Assembly (NCBI GenBank): GCA_021787735.1
Contig: JAJYLL010000038.1
Coordinates: 1 to 41,630 of the forward strand
Origin: Acidobacteriota bacterium
GTDB taxonomy: Bacteria; Acidobacteriota; Terriglobia; UBA7540
Length of the DNA stretch: 41,630 nt
Direction: 5' to 3'
Part shown: piece after piece, positions 7,676-16,340 of the stretch
Layout of the letters: every line of letters begins with the position of its first letter
Numbering within the stretch: position 1 is the first letter of the stretch
Program-made: the position numbers and the translations under genes
The notes under the pieces: generated by a model
What the model saw: the letters and a program-made list of their open reading frames with translations, nothing else
What the model was told of the DNA's origin: nothing
Database searches by the model: none

Positions 7676-9313
7676 ATGATTCATATACTTCTGGGCATGA
7701 TCGAGGTTCCCGCGAACCCGGTTGCGCATTACGTGTATCTGCTTTTTCACCGCGACCCTTTTAGCGGGATCTACCAGCCCAATACATTCGATCTCTCGAT
7801 TGAGATTCCTTATTTTCTGGTGCTGGCCATTCTTTCTGTATACGGCGTTCACCGCTATTGCCTCACCTATTATTATCTTAAAAACCGGAACAAGAAGCCC
7901 GAACCCCTGAAGTCTTTTGAGACACTGCCTCGTGTAACTGTTCAATTGCCGGTTTACAACGAGCGATACGTTGTGGAACGGCTCATCGAAGCTGCCGTTA
8001 ACCTGGACTATCCGCGCGACCTGCTTGAAATTCAAGTGCTGGATGATTCCACGGATGAGACCCGGTTTCTTTGCTCGAAACTGGTTGACCACTATGCCAG
8101 TGCCGGCCATCCCATCAAATACCTTCACCGGGAGAATCGCCTGGGTTTCAAGGCAGGCGCCCTGGCCGAAGGCTTGAAGCAGTCCACCGGCGAGTTGATT
8201 GCCGTTTTTGACGCTGACTTCGTTCCTCCACCACCCATCCTACAACAGATGGTCCACTATTTTACCGACTCCAAAGTGGGAATGGTGCAGGGCCGCTGGA
8301 CCTGGATCAACCGGGACTACTCTGCACTGACGGAAGTTGAGGCCATCATGCTGGACGGCCACTTCGTCGTGGAGCACGGCGGCAGAAGTTCATCGGGGCG
8401 ATTCTTCAACTTTAATGGTACGGCAGGGATGTGGCGCCGGTTCGCGATTGAAGATGCGGGCGGCTGGGAGCACGATACTCTGACCGAAGACACCGATCTC
8501 AGCTATCGCGCACAACTGAAGGGATGGAAGTTTATTTACGATCCGGACATTGTGTGCCCGTCGGAGCTGCCGGTGGAAATGAACAGCTTCAAAACGCAGC
8601 AGGCGCGATGGGCCAAAGGCCTGATCCAGGTGGGCAAAAAGATTCTGCCTATCGTGTGGAGCAGCGACCAGCCTTTGTACATCAAGATGGAGGCGACGTT
8701 TCACCTGACCGCAAACATTGCCTACCCGCTGATGATCCTGTTTTCGTTGATCCTTTTGCCGGCCATGATTGTTCGTTTTTACCAGGGCTGGTTCCAGATG
8801 ATGTATCTGGACTTTCCGCTGTTTGTCCTTTCGACCTGCACCGTGTCTGGCTTCTATGTTGTTTCCCAGAAAGCCTTGTACCCGAAAGAGTGGATACGCC
8901 GGCTTTTCTACCTGCCGTTCCTTATGGCGACGGGCATCGGGCTGGCGGTGACCAACGGTAAGGCCGTGATTGAAGCGCTCCTTGGAATTGAATCTACCTT
9001 TGTCCGCACGCCTAAGTACAAGGTGGAGCGGAACCAAGAAGGGTGGGAGCGCAAGATATACGTGCGGCGTCGAATCGGCTGGATTCCAGTCGTTGAACTT
9101 TTGATGGCAGCTTACTTTTTCTACGCTGCAGCTTATTCTTTTTCTGTCCAGAATTATCTCACCACGCCATTCCTGATGTTGTTCCTTGTGGGTTATTCCT
9201 ATATGGGAACCATGTCGCTGCTACAGACGCCTTTTCGGCGGCTGTGGTTTAACATTCAGGAATTTATCCGGGTACGGACAGGGGAAATTTCACCCGCGCC
9301 ATCACAAAGTTGA
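7676..9313 (+). CDS. Cellulose-synthase-like processive glycosyltransferase (GT2)
   Basis: This 545-residue membrane enzyme has an N-terminal helix (about 45-65), a GT2 catalytic domain (about 85-320) and four to five C-terminal helices. Catalytic motifs are complete: VLDDSTDET (D123, D124), FDADFVP (D179, D181), TEDTDLSYR (E271, D272) and the processivity motif QQARW (Q308-W312). It most resembles the CslA/mannan-synthase-like branch of GT2 rather than BcsA: there is no PilZ c-di-GMP domain and no bcsB neighbour. It probably builds and extrudes a beta-linked hexose polymer or acts on a lipid; the substrate is not known. GAGG (7668-7671) sits four bases before the chosen ATG. An in-frame ATG at 7697 is less likely. 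Confidence 0.87.
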   Translation: MIHILLGMIEVPANPVAHYVYLLFHRDPFSGIYQPNTFDLSIEIPYFLVLAILSVYGVHRYCLTYYYLKNRNKKPEPLKSFETLPRVTVQLPVYNERYVVERLIEAAVNLDYPRDLLEIQVLDDSTDETRFLCSKLVDHYASAGHPIKYLHRENRLGFKAGALAEGLKQSTGELIAVFDADFVPPPPILQQMVHYFTDSKVGMVQGRWTWINRDYSALTEVEAIMLDGHFVVEHGGRSSSGRFFNFNGTAGMWRRFAIEDAGGWEHDTLTEDTDLSYRAQLKGWKFIYDPDIVCPSELPVEMNSFKTQQARWAKGLIQVGKKILPIVWSSDQPLYIKMEATFHLTANIAYPLMILFSLILLPAMIVRFYQGWFQMMYLDFPLFVLSTCTVSGFYVVSQKALYPKEWIRRLFYLPFLMATGIGLAVTNGKAVIEALLGIESTFVRTPKYKVERNQEGWERKIYVRRRIGWIPVVELLMAAYFFYAAAYSFSVQNYLTTPFLMLFLVGYSYMGTMSLLQTPFRRLWFNIQEFIRVRTGEISPAPSQS

Positions 9314-9333
9314 GCCCTGACAATTCACCGCGC

Positions 9334-9558
9334 TCAGTGCCTGGTGCGTTCTCGTAGAAACATCAGAAGTTCGACCAATCCGTAGACCGCCACGCAGAAC
9401 CACAGGTCCACAAACAGACCCAAGTCGGCATGGTACGGATGATGTCTTGCTGCCGGCGGAAGATGGGGTGCGAGAGCGAAATAGACGAGATTGCCAATCA
9501 CTATGGCAATCAGATACTTGATCCAACGCTTCGCTCCTGGGGTGAGTCCGTCCATCAT
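9334..9558 (-). CDS. Small membrane protein of unknown function
   Basis: The 74-residue product (73 if the second ATG is used) has two hydrophobic helices, KYLIAIVIGNLVYFAL (about 15-30) and FVDLWFCVAVYGLVELLMFL (about 48-67), joined by a polar loop with LPPAARHHPYHADLG. The charge pattern and the ordered helix-loop-helix layout suggest a real gene rather than a chance frame. It converges on the GT2 gene with a 20-bp gap. I do not recognise a characterised family. Confidence 0.6.
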   Translation of the reverse strand: MMDGLTPGAKRWIKYLIAIVIGNLVYFALAPHLPPAARHHPYHADLGLFVDLWFCVAVYGLVELLMFLRERTRH

Positions 9559-9810
9559 GTGACGACGACGCTCTCAGAAAAATTCAGATTCCTAAATCTC
9601 TCAATAGGAAGAGCCAGTGTAACATCAGCGGCGGTCAGGACGCATTGCAATCCATATCCTTGCTGGAAATCACAGTCTGAGGTTATTGATGGCTGCGCAC
9701 ATGCTTTGTCGAACGGTCAAGCTCAGGATTGCAGGGTTTTTCAGTCGGGTTTCGCATCTGAGTCGCCCCACTTGTGCCTGCCCTCGTTGTAAGATAAACA
9801 TCGGATTGCG

Positions 9811-11949
9811 ATGCCGAACCCTCAACTCAAGCTGACATCGGAAGTTAAATACCTTAAGGGTGTTGGTCCCACGCGCGCCGAGTTGCTGGCTGCGCGCGGA
9901 ATCCACACCGTTGAGGACCTCCTGTACTACACCCCCTTTCGCTACGAAGACCGCACGCACCTGACTGCAGTTGCCGATCTGGCGCCCGGACAGACAACGA
10001 CAATCCTGGTCAAGGTCATGACTTGTGGCCTGACGCGGACACGAAAGGGAACATATATTTACGATCTGGCCGCCATTGATGCCAGCGGAGCGCCCTATCC
10101 TCGAATGATCCGCTGCTTATGGTTCAATGCTAGGTACCTGGAGCGCAACAAGACCTTCCACAGCGGCCAGCATGTTTTCTTCTACGGCAAGGCTGAGACT
10201 GACTTCTACGGCACCGGCAACCTCCAGATAGTTCAACCACAATTTGAGATCATTCCTGAAAGCGACACCGGCGAAGCCGAATCGCTGGAAGTGGGCCGCG
10301 TCGTGCCCATTTATGAATCTGTGGGCCAACTTGGACCGCGAGTCCTTCGCCGGCTGATGAGGACGGCCTTGGACTCGTTGGGTGATCAGTTTCCGGAACT
10401 TTTGCCCGCGTCGGTGCGAAGCAAGAACAGTCTTGCGGGCCGCACTCAGGCCTTCCGCCTGACTCATTTCCCGGATGGCCAGCAGTCCTTTGAAGAACTG
10501 GCCCGATTTCGAACGCCGGCTCAGATTCGCCTGATTTTTGAAGAGTTGTTCAATGTCAGTGCCGGACTTGCATTGAAACATCGCAAGGCCAAATCCGCCC
10601 AGGGAATCGAGTTCCGGGTTACAGCCAGCCTCCGCAGGGACATCAAGACGATTCTTCCTTTTCATCCCACCGACGCGCAGAAACGTGTCCTGAAGGAGAT
10701 CGCCGATGATATGTGTTCTCCCCGGCCAATGAACCGATTGCTCCAGGGAGATGTAGGTTCCGGCAAGACAATTGTTGCGGTCCAGACGGCTCTGTTGGCG
10801 CTCTCAAACGGCTATCAGGTGGCGCTGATGGCTCCTACGGAAATTCTAGCTACTCAGCATTATCTTTCCATTCGCCATCTGCTGGAACCGCTGCCGTACA
10901 AAGTCGACCTGTTGACCAGCGGGCGAAACACACGGGCAAAAGCGGAGCTGAAGGACCAGTTGTCACGCGGCGAAACCCAAATGGTTGTGGGCACACACGC
11001 CCTGATTGAGGATGACGTCGAATTTGCCAAACTGGGGCTTGTGGTAGTAGATGAGCAGCACCGCTTTGGAGTTTTGCAGCGTTATCGCCTGATTCGGAAG
11101 GGGCAAGTGCCGGATGTGCTGGTGATGACCGCCACGCCGATACCTCGGACGCTGGCGTTGACGCTCTATGGTGACCTCGATTTTTCGGTTATCAATGAGC
11201 TGCCGCCTAACCGCTCACCTATCGTGACAAGACTTGTAGAAGAGCAGGGAAGGGAACAGGCGTTCGAGTTTATCCGCAACAAGGTGAGTGGGGGCGACCA
11301 GGCCTACGTCGTGTATCCGGTGATTGAGGAATCCGCCAAACTCGACTTGCGCCCTGCGCTGAAAATGTTCGAACAGCTTTCTGCGAATGTGTTCTCGGAA
11401 TTCAAAGTAGGACTGTTGCACGGGCGGCTTTCCAGCGCGGAAAAAGAAGAAGTCATGGAGCGCTTCAAGAATGGTGACATCCGGATACTGGTTTCAACCA
11501 CGGTGGTTGAGGTGGGCGTTGACGTGCCGAACGCGACCATCATGCTGATTGAGCACGCCGAGCGATTCGGCCTTTCACAACTCCATCAACTGCGTGGGCG
11601 AATCGGGCGCGGGCGGAAAAAATCATATTGCTTGCTGCTGGCCTCGGATCCGCGAACCCCTGAAGCCGACGAGCGGCTGCGGACCATGACCGAAGCCAAC
11701 GATGGCTTTAAGATTGCGGAAATCGATCTCAAGCTTCGCGGGCCAGGGGAGTTTTTTGGCACACGGCAATGGGGCATTCCGGCCTTCCGCATTGCGAACC
11801 TGCTGCGCGACCAGGAGATCCTGGAGTGGGCTAAACGTGAAGCGACGGAGTTCATTGAGCGCCCGGAATCTCGCCAGGAATTCGATGCTTATGTCAGTTT
11901 TCTGCGGAATGAGTGGTCGCGGCGTTACGGACTGGCGGGTGTGGCGTGA
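9811..11949 (+). CDS. recG: ATP-dependent DNA helicase RecG
   Basis: RecG remodels stalled replication forks and Holliday junctions. The 712-residue protein shows the wedge/OB region first (VKYLKGVGPTRAELLAARG, residues 12-30), then helicase motif I GDVGSGKT (313-320), motif II DEQH (414-417, followed by RFGVLQR), motif III MTATPIPRTLA, motif V STTVVEVGVDVPNA and motif VI QLRGRIGRG. The C-terminal TRG-like segment ends at RYGLAGVA. Length is in the normal range and all motifs are intact. No strong ribosome binding site precedes the ATG at 9811, but alignment to the wedge domain leaves little room for another start. rsmD follows in the same direction 70 bp later. Confidence 0.97.
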   Translation: MPNPQLKLTSEVKYLKGVGPTRAELLAARGIHTVEDLLYYTPFRYEDRTHLTAVADLAPGQTTTILVKVMTCGLTRTRKGTYIYDLAAIDASGAPYPRMIRCLWFNARYLERNKTFHSGQHVFFYGKAETDFYGTGNLQIVQPQFEIIPESDTGEAESLEVGRVVPIYESVGQLGPRVLRRLMRTALDSLGDQFPELLPASVRSKNSLAGRTQAFRLTHFPDGQQSFEELARFRTPAQIRLIFEELFNVSAGLALKHRKAKSAQGIEFRVTASLRRDIKTILPFHPTDAQKRVLKEIADDMCSPRPMNRLLQGDVGSGKTIVAVQTALLALSNGYQVALMAPTEILATQHYLSIRHLLEPLPYKVDLLTSGRNTRAKAELKDQLSRGETQMVVGTHALIEDDVEFAKLGLVVVDEQHRFGVLQRYRLIRKGQVPDVLVMTATPIPRTLALTLYGDLDFSVINELPPNRSPIVTRLVEEQGREQAFEFIRNKVSGGDQAYVVYPVIEESAKLDLRPALKMFEQLSANVFSEFKVGLLHGRLSSAEKEEVMERFKNGDIRILVSTTVVEVGVDVPNATIMLIEHAERFGLSQLHQLRGRIGRGRKKSYCLLLASDPRTPEADERLRTMTEANDGFKIAEIDLKLRGPGEFFGTRQWGIPAFRIANLLRDQEILEWAKREATEFIERPESRQEFDAYVSFLRNEWSRRYGLAGVA

Positions 11950-12019
11950 AGGTGTCGCCGGAAGCTCCTTTGTGGTCTATTAGAAGGTTGCTTTATTAGT
12001 TTTTCGCTTCGAGACGGCA

Positions 12020-12610
12020 ATGCGCATTATTTCAGGCCAGAACCGCGGACAACGGATTCAAACGCTCAGAGGCACGCAACTCCGGCCTACGTCGGACCAG
12101 ATGCGTGAAACGCTTTTCGACGTCTTGGGCCCGAGTGTGCGAGGTTCAAAGTTTTTGGACGCCTATGCCGGTTCAGGCGCAGTGGGTCTGGAAGCATTGA
12201 GCCGCGGGGCAAATGAGGTGGTTTTTGTGGAGCACCATCGAGCGACCGTCGAACTCATTCGCAAGAACCTTGCGGCGCTCAAAATGGAAACGGGTTTCTA
12301 CCTGATGAATGCGAAGGTGCTGACCGCCATCGAAAGACTGGACGAGGAAGGCGAACCCTTCGATTTTATTTTTCTCGATCCTCCCTACAGCGAAGCGAAC
12401 GAATATCATCACACCTTGCGGCAACTGGGCCGTTCCAGGCTGGTTGGCCCCGGTTCGCTTGTCATCGCGGAACACTCGCGGCACTACTTTCTGGAAGAAA
12501 AGTACAACCGGCTGGAACGGTCGCGAAGCATCCGTCATGGCGACACCCAACTGACGTTTTACAGGATTGGCGAGGAAGAAACCGGCAGCAGCGAAGGTCC
12601 GAACGACTAA
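12020..12610 (+). CDS. rsmD: 16S rRNA (guanine(966)-N(2))-methyltransferase RsmD
   Basis: RsmD methylates G966 of 16S rRNA in the assembled 30S subunit. The 196-residue protein starts with the typical MRIISGQNRGQRI and RPTSDQMRETLFDVL. It has the SAM-binding loop LDAYAGSGAVGLEAL (46-60), an acidic ribose-binding residue at E71, and the catalytic DPPY (120-123). Length is normal. In many genomes coaD follows; here a tRNA-Met gene lies about 100 bp downstream. Confidence 0.95.
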   Translation: MRIISGQNRGQRIQTLRGTQLRPTSDQMRETLFDVLGPSVRGSKFLDAYAGSGAVGLEALSRGANEVVFVEHHRATVELIRKNLAALKMETGFYLMNAKVLTAIERLDEEGEPFDFIFLDPPYSEANEYHHTLRQLGRSRLVGPGSLVIAEHSRHYFLEEKYNRLERSRSIRHGDTQLTFYRIGEEETGSSEGPND

Positions 12611-12710
12611 CATGCAAGGGGCGCAATCACTTTCTTGACCGGAAACCAGACTATCCCCTAAACTTGGTGAAGCGACCTGATAATAAGGTGTTTCAAGGTT
12701 TCTGGACCGT

Positions 12711-12785
12711 GGCGGGGTAGCTCAGTGGTAGAGCGAGGGTCTCATAATCCCTAGGTCGGGAGTTCGATCCTCCCCCCCGCTACCA
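12711..12785 (+). tRNA. tRNA-Met (anticodon CAT), CCA encoded
   Basis: A complete 75-nt cloverleaf can be folded. The acceptor stem is 12711-12717 with 12775-12781, the D arm 12720-12734, the anticodon loop CTCATAA (12741-12747), the variable loop AGGTC, and the T arm GGGAG-TTCGATC-CTCCC (12758-12774). The discriminator A is at 12782 and CCA at 12783-12785. Anticodon CAT fits elongator Met; a lysidine-modified tRNA-Ile2 cannot be fully excluded. It is not the initiator type, which has an unpaired first base. The acceptor stem closes with a G1-U72 wobble, and the innermost anticodon-stem pair is a T31-T39 mismatch. Confidence 0.95.
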
Positions 12786-13493
12786 ATCATTTCAAGAACT
12801 TGCGGGAGCGTATCACGGTCTGTGGCATGCTCTCCATTCCTTTGGCCGGTCATTTGGTCGGCACCCACTCTGCCATTCTTTTGAACGCTTCCTCGACGGC
12901 CTCCGGTTACGGGTGGATGTGCTTTATTGTCATGGTGATAGAAGCGGGGTCCGCGATCTTCGACAGGGTGTAGGCGTCCGTGTACGGGGCGAATCAGGTG
13001 AGGGCCGTTATTTCGGGTGAGCTCCGGATTGGCGGATGGCTGGACAGTTTGTGTACTTCCGGACTTAATCGCACACGAGCGGAAGCTTATATACCCGTGC
13101 ACCCTCATCAGTGGGCCCCTACAACTACTCCTTGGTCATCGGACGATACCTAGAGCCTGCTTATGCAGATTTGGCCGTTTTTCATGGACCCTTCCGGCAG
13201 GAGGCTTTGATCACACTGCCCTGTGGCACACATCACAGCCAGCCGAGATTTGAGCGGGACAATATTGGTGTGTTCCATTGGTGCTTGTGGGAGGCTGAAC
13301 CATGCTCGGACGCCCAAGCTCTCTCCGTTTTACGCCCCAAGAGATAATCCCGCTATTTATTCCCTACACATTTAGCAAAATGCAGGCTGTGCGCGTCAAA
13401 CTGACCGACCACGTTTTCCATCGGCTCTGTCAACTGATCGAGCGACGAGCGATCACCTGAACGCGTGCAGTTTTGCGACGGTTCTGAACAAGT
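12786..13493. other. Non-coding region after tRNA-Met
   Basis: About 700 bp without an intact gene. The first part holds the integrase remnant. The rest (13000-13493) has only short frames with no recognisable product, such as one of 78 codons at 13111-13347. It precedes a 7.8-kb operon, so that operon's promoter should be in its right half; I cannot point to it. Confidence 0.5.
12850..12993 (-). pseudogene. Decayed tyrosine-integrase C-terminal remnant
   Basis: On the minus strand, one frame reads FAPYTDAYTLSKIADPAS, then ITMTIKHIHP, a TAA stop (12907-12909), then PEAVEEAFKRMAEWVPTK and TGA (12850-12852). This resembles the end of phage-type tyrosine recombinases (DAYTLxxIAGHSSI...RYxHPxPEAVExAF). 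The HSSI-like block is changed to DPAS, and the place of the catalytic Tyr (RYxHP) holds His (KHIHP). A further in-frame TGA is at 12994-12996, so nothing intact remains. The position 65 bp from a tRNA-Met gene is typical of integrative elements. This rests on pattern recognition, not on a search. Confidence 0.6.
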
Positions 13494-16301
13494 ATGCTGC
13501 CAGCGATTCGAAAACTAGCCCCAGGAATCATGTTGATTCTTGGAGCGTCCGCAATACTGCTGGTTTCGGACTGGAACCGGCGTGAGCAGAGGAGCGTGCC
13601 TGAGACGGTGCGGCGTCTGGCGATCTTTCAATTTGCCTCAAATTCTATTCTTGATGAAAACGTTGCCGGGATGGTCGATGCTCTGGCCAAGAATGGCTTT
13701 GTAGACGGCCGGACGGTCTCTATCCAGCGCTTCAATGCCGAGGGCGATTTTGTAACGGCCAACACTATAGCCAAATCTCTTGTTAGCGGGCATTTCGACC
13801 TCATTTTTACCTCCAGCACACCTGCTTTGCAGACCATGGCGAGCGCAAATAGGGACGGAACAGTTATCCACGTTTTCGCCGCTGTGACGGACCCGTTCGG
13901 CGCAGGCGTCGGCATCAGTGGCGTCAACCCTCTTGATCACCCAAGGCACCTTGTCGGCATCGGCACTTTCCAGCCCGTCGAGCACACATTTGAGATTGCG
14001 AAAGAAATCTACCCGGGGCTGACCCGCGTGGGGGTGGTGTGGAACGCTTCCGAAGCTTGCTCTGAAGCTTGTGTTCTGAAAGCGCGAAAGAAGTGTAAAG
14101 AGTTGGGTATCGAGCTTCTGGAAGCCACTGTTGAAAACTCTGCGGGCGTCCTGGAGGCCGCCCGGTCCCTTGTCGGTCGCGGAGCGCAGGCCCTCTGGAT
14201 CGGCGGCGACAATACTGTTGAAACGGCGACGGATTCTGTGGTGGCCGCAGCAAGGGAGGGGAGAATCCCGGTTTTCAGCAACACTCCTGCGTCAGTGAAA
14301 CGAGGCGAACTGTTTGCCTTGGGGGCTGATTATTTCGAAGTCGGCACACTGGCGGGAGAACTGGCTTCCCAGGTCTTGAAGGGCAGGGACCCCTCCACAG
14401 TTCGCATTGAGAATATTGTTCCGGAAAGACTGGTTATTGATACTTCTGCGCTCCATGGACTCAAAGACCCGTGGAAGGTCCCACCAGAGATGATGGCAAG
14501 GGCAAGCGCCTCGCAGAAAGGTCAGCCGACAAATGTTGCGCGTCCCAGAGAACCTGAACCCGGTCGCACTTACAAGGTGGGCCTTGTCTATTTCGCACCT
14601 GAACCCGGCGCGGATCTGGTCATCAGAGCAGTACAGGATGCGTTACGCGATCGGGGCTTTGTGGAGGGAAAGAACCTGGAGTTTCGTCAGGCTCACGCTC
14701 AGGCAGAGATCGCAAACATCACACAACTTCTCCAGAACTTTGACAATTCTGACGTGGACGCGATCGTGACGCTCACTACTCCCTGCCTTACTGCCGCATG
14801 CGCCACAGTGAGAAGGAAACCTGTGGTTTTCGCTTATGTTTACGATCCGATAGCGGCCGGAGCAGGAAAAGATATGACGGACCACTTGCCGCATGTGACC
14901 GGAGTCGGATCTTTCCCCCCGCTGGAGGACTCGTTGGCCATCTACAAAAGATTCCTGCCCCACCTGAAGGCTGTCGGCATCATCTACAACAGCTCGGAGG
15001 CAAATTCGCGCAAGGTGGTCGAGGTGGCCAGGGGGATTTGCAGGAAGCAAGGCATCCGCCTGGAGGAAGTGCCGGTCACCGGCACAAGCGAGGTCTACCT
15101 GGCGGCCCAGGTTGCTGCCCAGAAGAACATTGACGCCATTTGGATCGCAGGGGACAACACGGCTACCATTGCTTTTGATGGCATCGCGAACGTGGCCTCC
15201 AAAGCGAAACTTCCTGTGCTGACGAATGATATCGAGGCCGTTGACAAGGGCGCAGCCTTGGCCGTTCAGATCGGCCTCTACCAGCCGGGTTACGAAGCCG
15301 GCGTCATGCTTTCCCGGATTCTTCTGGGAGAAAGCCCGGCGACCATACCTATTGAGAACATCGCGAAGAAACGCATCGAGGTTAACTTTGAACCGCTTAA
15401 AGCACTTGGGCTGAAGGTTCCCCCTGACCTTTTGAAGGAGAGTGTGAGTTTTTACAACCTACAGGCACGGCGGGGCCGACCAGCCAAAGTGGCGATGGTG
15501 CAGATTGTTGACAATCCGGTGATCGACGAAAGCTGTGAGGGCTTCATCAAGGGCCTGGAAGAAGCCCATTTGAAGCAAGGTAGCGATTTTGTTGTACGCC
15601 GGTTCAATGCCCAGGGAGATGTCACGCAACTGCCGCTGATCATGTCTGCCATTAAGTCGGAAGGCACGGACCTTGTGGTTACTGCTGGAACGCCAGTATT
15701 GTTGGCTGCGGCCCGCTCGATCCATGAAATCCCGATCGTATTCACAGTGGCGAGCGACCCCAAAGTGCTGGGAATCTTCAAGGGCGATCAGCGACCGCCG
15801 AACATCACCGGCGTTTACGACGATCCGCCCCTGGATCGTGTTTTGGACCTTGCGCTCAAGCGTGAACCTCACTTCGACACCGTAGGAACGGTATGGGACC
15901 CGTCCCAACCGAACTCGGAGATCTCTGTGAAGAAGCTCCGCAAGGCATGCCTAGAACGGAAGTTGACACTGGTTGAGGCCACCGCTGCCGTTGTTTCAGA
16001 GCTGCCGCAAGCTACCGAGTCGCTGTGCCAGCGGGGTGCCAGGATCATTGTTATCTCCGCTGACAATCTGACCACAACGGGGTTCCCTGCAATACTCGGT
16101 GCAGCAAAGAAAAACGGCGTGCCGGTCTACGCAACCGAACCCAGGTTTGTCGAGCGCGGAGCGACTGGAGCTATCGGCGACGATTATGTTGAGTGGGGCA
16201 AGCAAAGCGGCCGCCTTGCCGCCAAAGTGCTTGCGGGAGTCAGGCCCGATTCGCTCCCGCCTGAAAAAACCAGCGTGCAGCGGACCGCGGTGGCGAAGTG
16301 A
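13494..16301 (+). CDS. Three-domain ABC transporter substrate-binding protein (COG2984-like triplet)
   Basis: This 935-residue protein is three tandem substrate-binding domains on one N-terminal hydrophobic anchor (about residues 9-25). The domains span roughly 41-325, 360-645 and 664-930. Each repeats the COG2984/TrpX-type pattern: a start such as KVGLVYF or KVAMVQIVD, GFVxGKxxxxRxxNAQGD, a [ST]xxTP motif, DPxxxGAG, and GDNT/ADNLTTTGF near the end. Family members normally have one such domain of about 300 residues. The family is linked to uptake of amino-acid-like or other small ligands, but the ligand here is unknown. The anchor resembles that of the next gene (LILxASAxLLxSD). It is the first gene of an operon with permease and ATPase. 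Confidence 0.88.
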   Translation: MLPAIRKLAPGIMLILGASAILLVSDWNRREQRSVPETVRRLAIFQFASNSILDENVAGMVDALAKNGFVDGRTVSIQRFNAEGDFVTANTIAKSLVSGHFDLIFTSSTPALQTMASANRDGTVIHVFAAVTDPFGAGVGISGVNPLDHPRHLVGIGTFQPVEHTFEIAKEIYPGLTRVGVVWNASEACSEACVLKARKKCKELGIELLEATVENSAGVLEAARSLVGRGAQALWIGGDNTVETATDSVVAAAREGRIPVFSNTPASVKRGELFALGADYFEVGTLAGELASQVLKGRDPSTVRIENIVPERLVIDTSALHGLKDPWKVPPEMMARASASQKGQPTNVARPREPEPGRTYKVGLVYFAPEPGADLVIRAVQDALRDRGFVEGKNLEFRQAHAQAEIANITQLLQNFDNSDVDAIVTLTTPCLTAACATVRRKPVVFAYVYDPIAAGAGKDMTDHLPHVTGVGSFPPLEDSLAIYKRFLPHLKAVGIIYNSSEANSRKVVEVARGICRKQGIRLEEVPVTGTSEVYLAAQVAAQKNIDAIWIAGDNTATIAFDGIANVASKAKLPVLTNDIEAVDKGAALAVQIGLYQPGYEAGVMLSRILLGESPATIPIENIAKKRIEVNFEPLKALGLKVPPDLLKESVSFYNLQARRGRPAKVAMVQIVDNPVIDESCEGFIKGLEEAHLKQGSDFVVRRFNAQGDVTQLPLIMSAIKSEGTDLVVTAGTPVLLAAARSIHEIPIVFTVASDPKVLGIFKGDQRPPNITGVYDDPPLDRVLDLALKREPHFDTVGTVWDPSQPNSEISVKKLRKACLERKLTLVEATAAVVSELPQATESLCQRGARIIVISADNLTTTGFPAILGAAKKNGVPVYATEPRFVERGATGAIGDDYVEWGKQSGRLAAKVLAGVRPDSLPPEKTSVQRTAVAK

Positions 16302-16340
16302 AACAACCCGAAGGCGGGTGCGAATCCATGGAGAGTTCGT

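Noticed and set aside
13111..13347. Plus-strand frame of 78 codons after the integrase remnant
   Set aside because: Many Cys, His and Trp residues, no ribosome binding site, no known family.
13494..16301. Possibility that the triple binding protein is a sequencing fusion of separate genes
   Set aside because: The frame is open throughout, linkers are proline- and charge-rich, and no ribosome binding site or start lies at the domain borders. It stays as a check in the finding.
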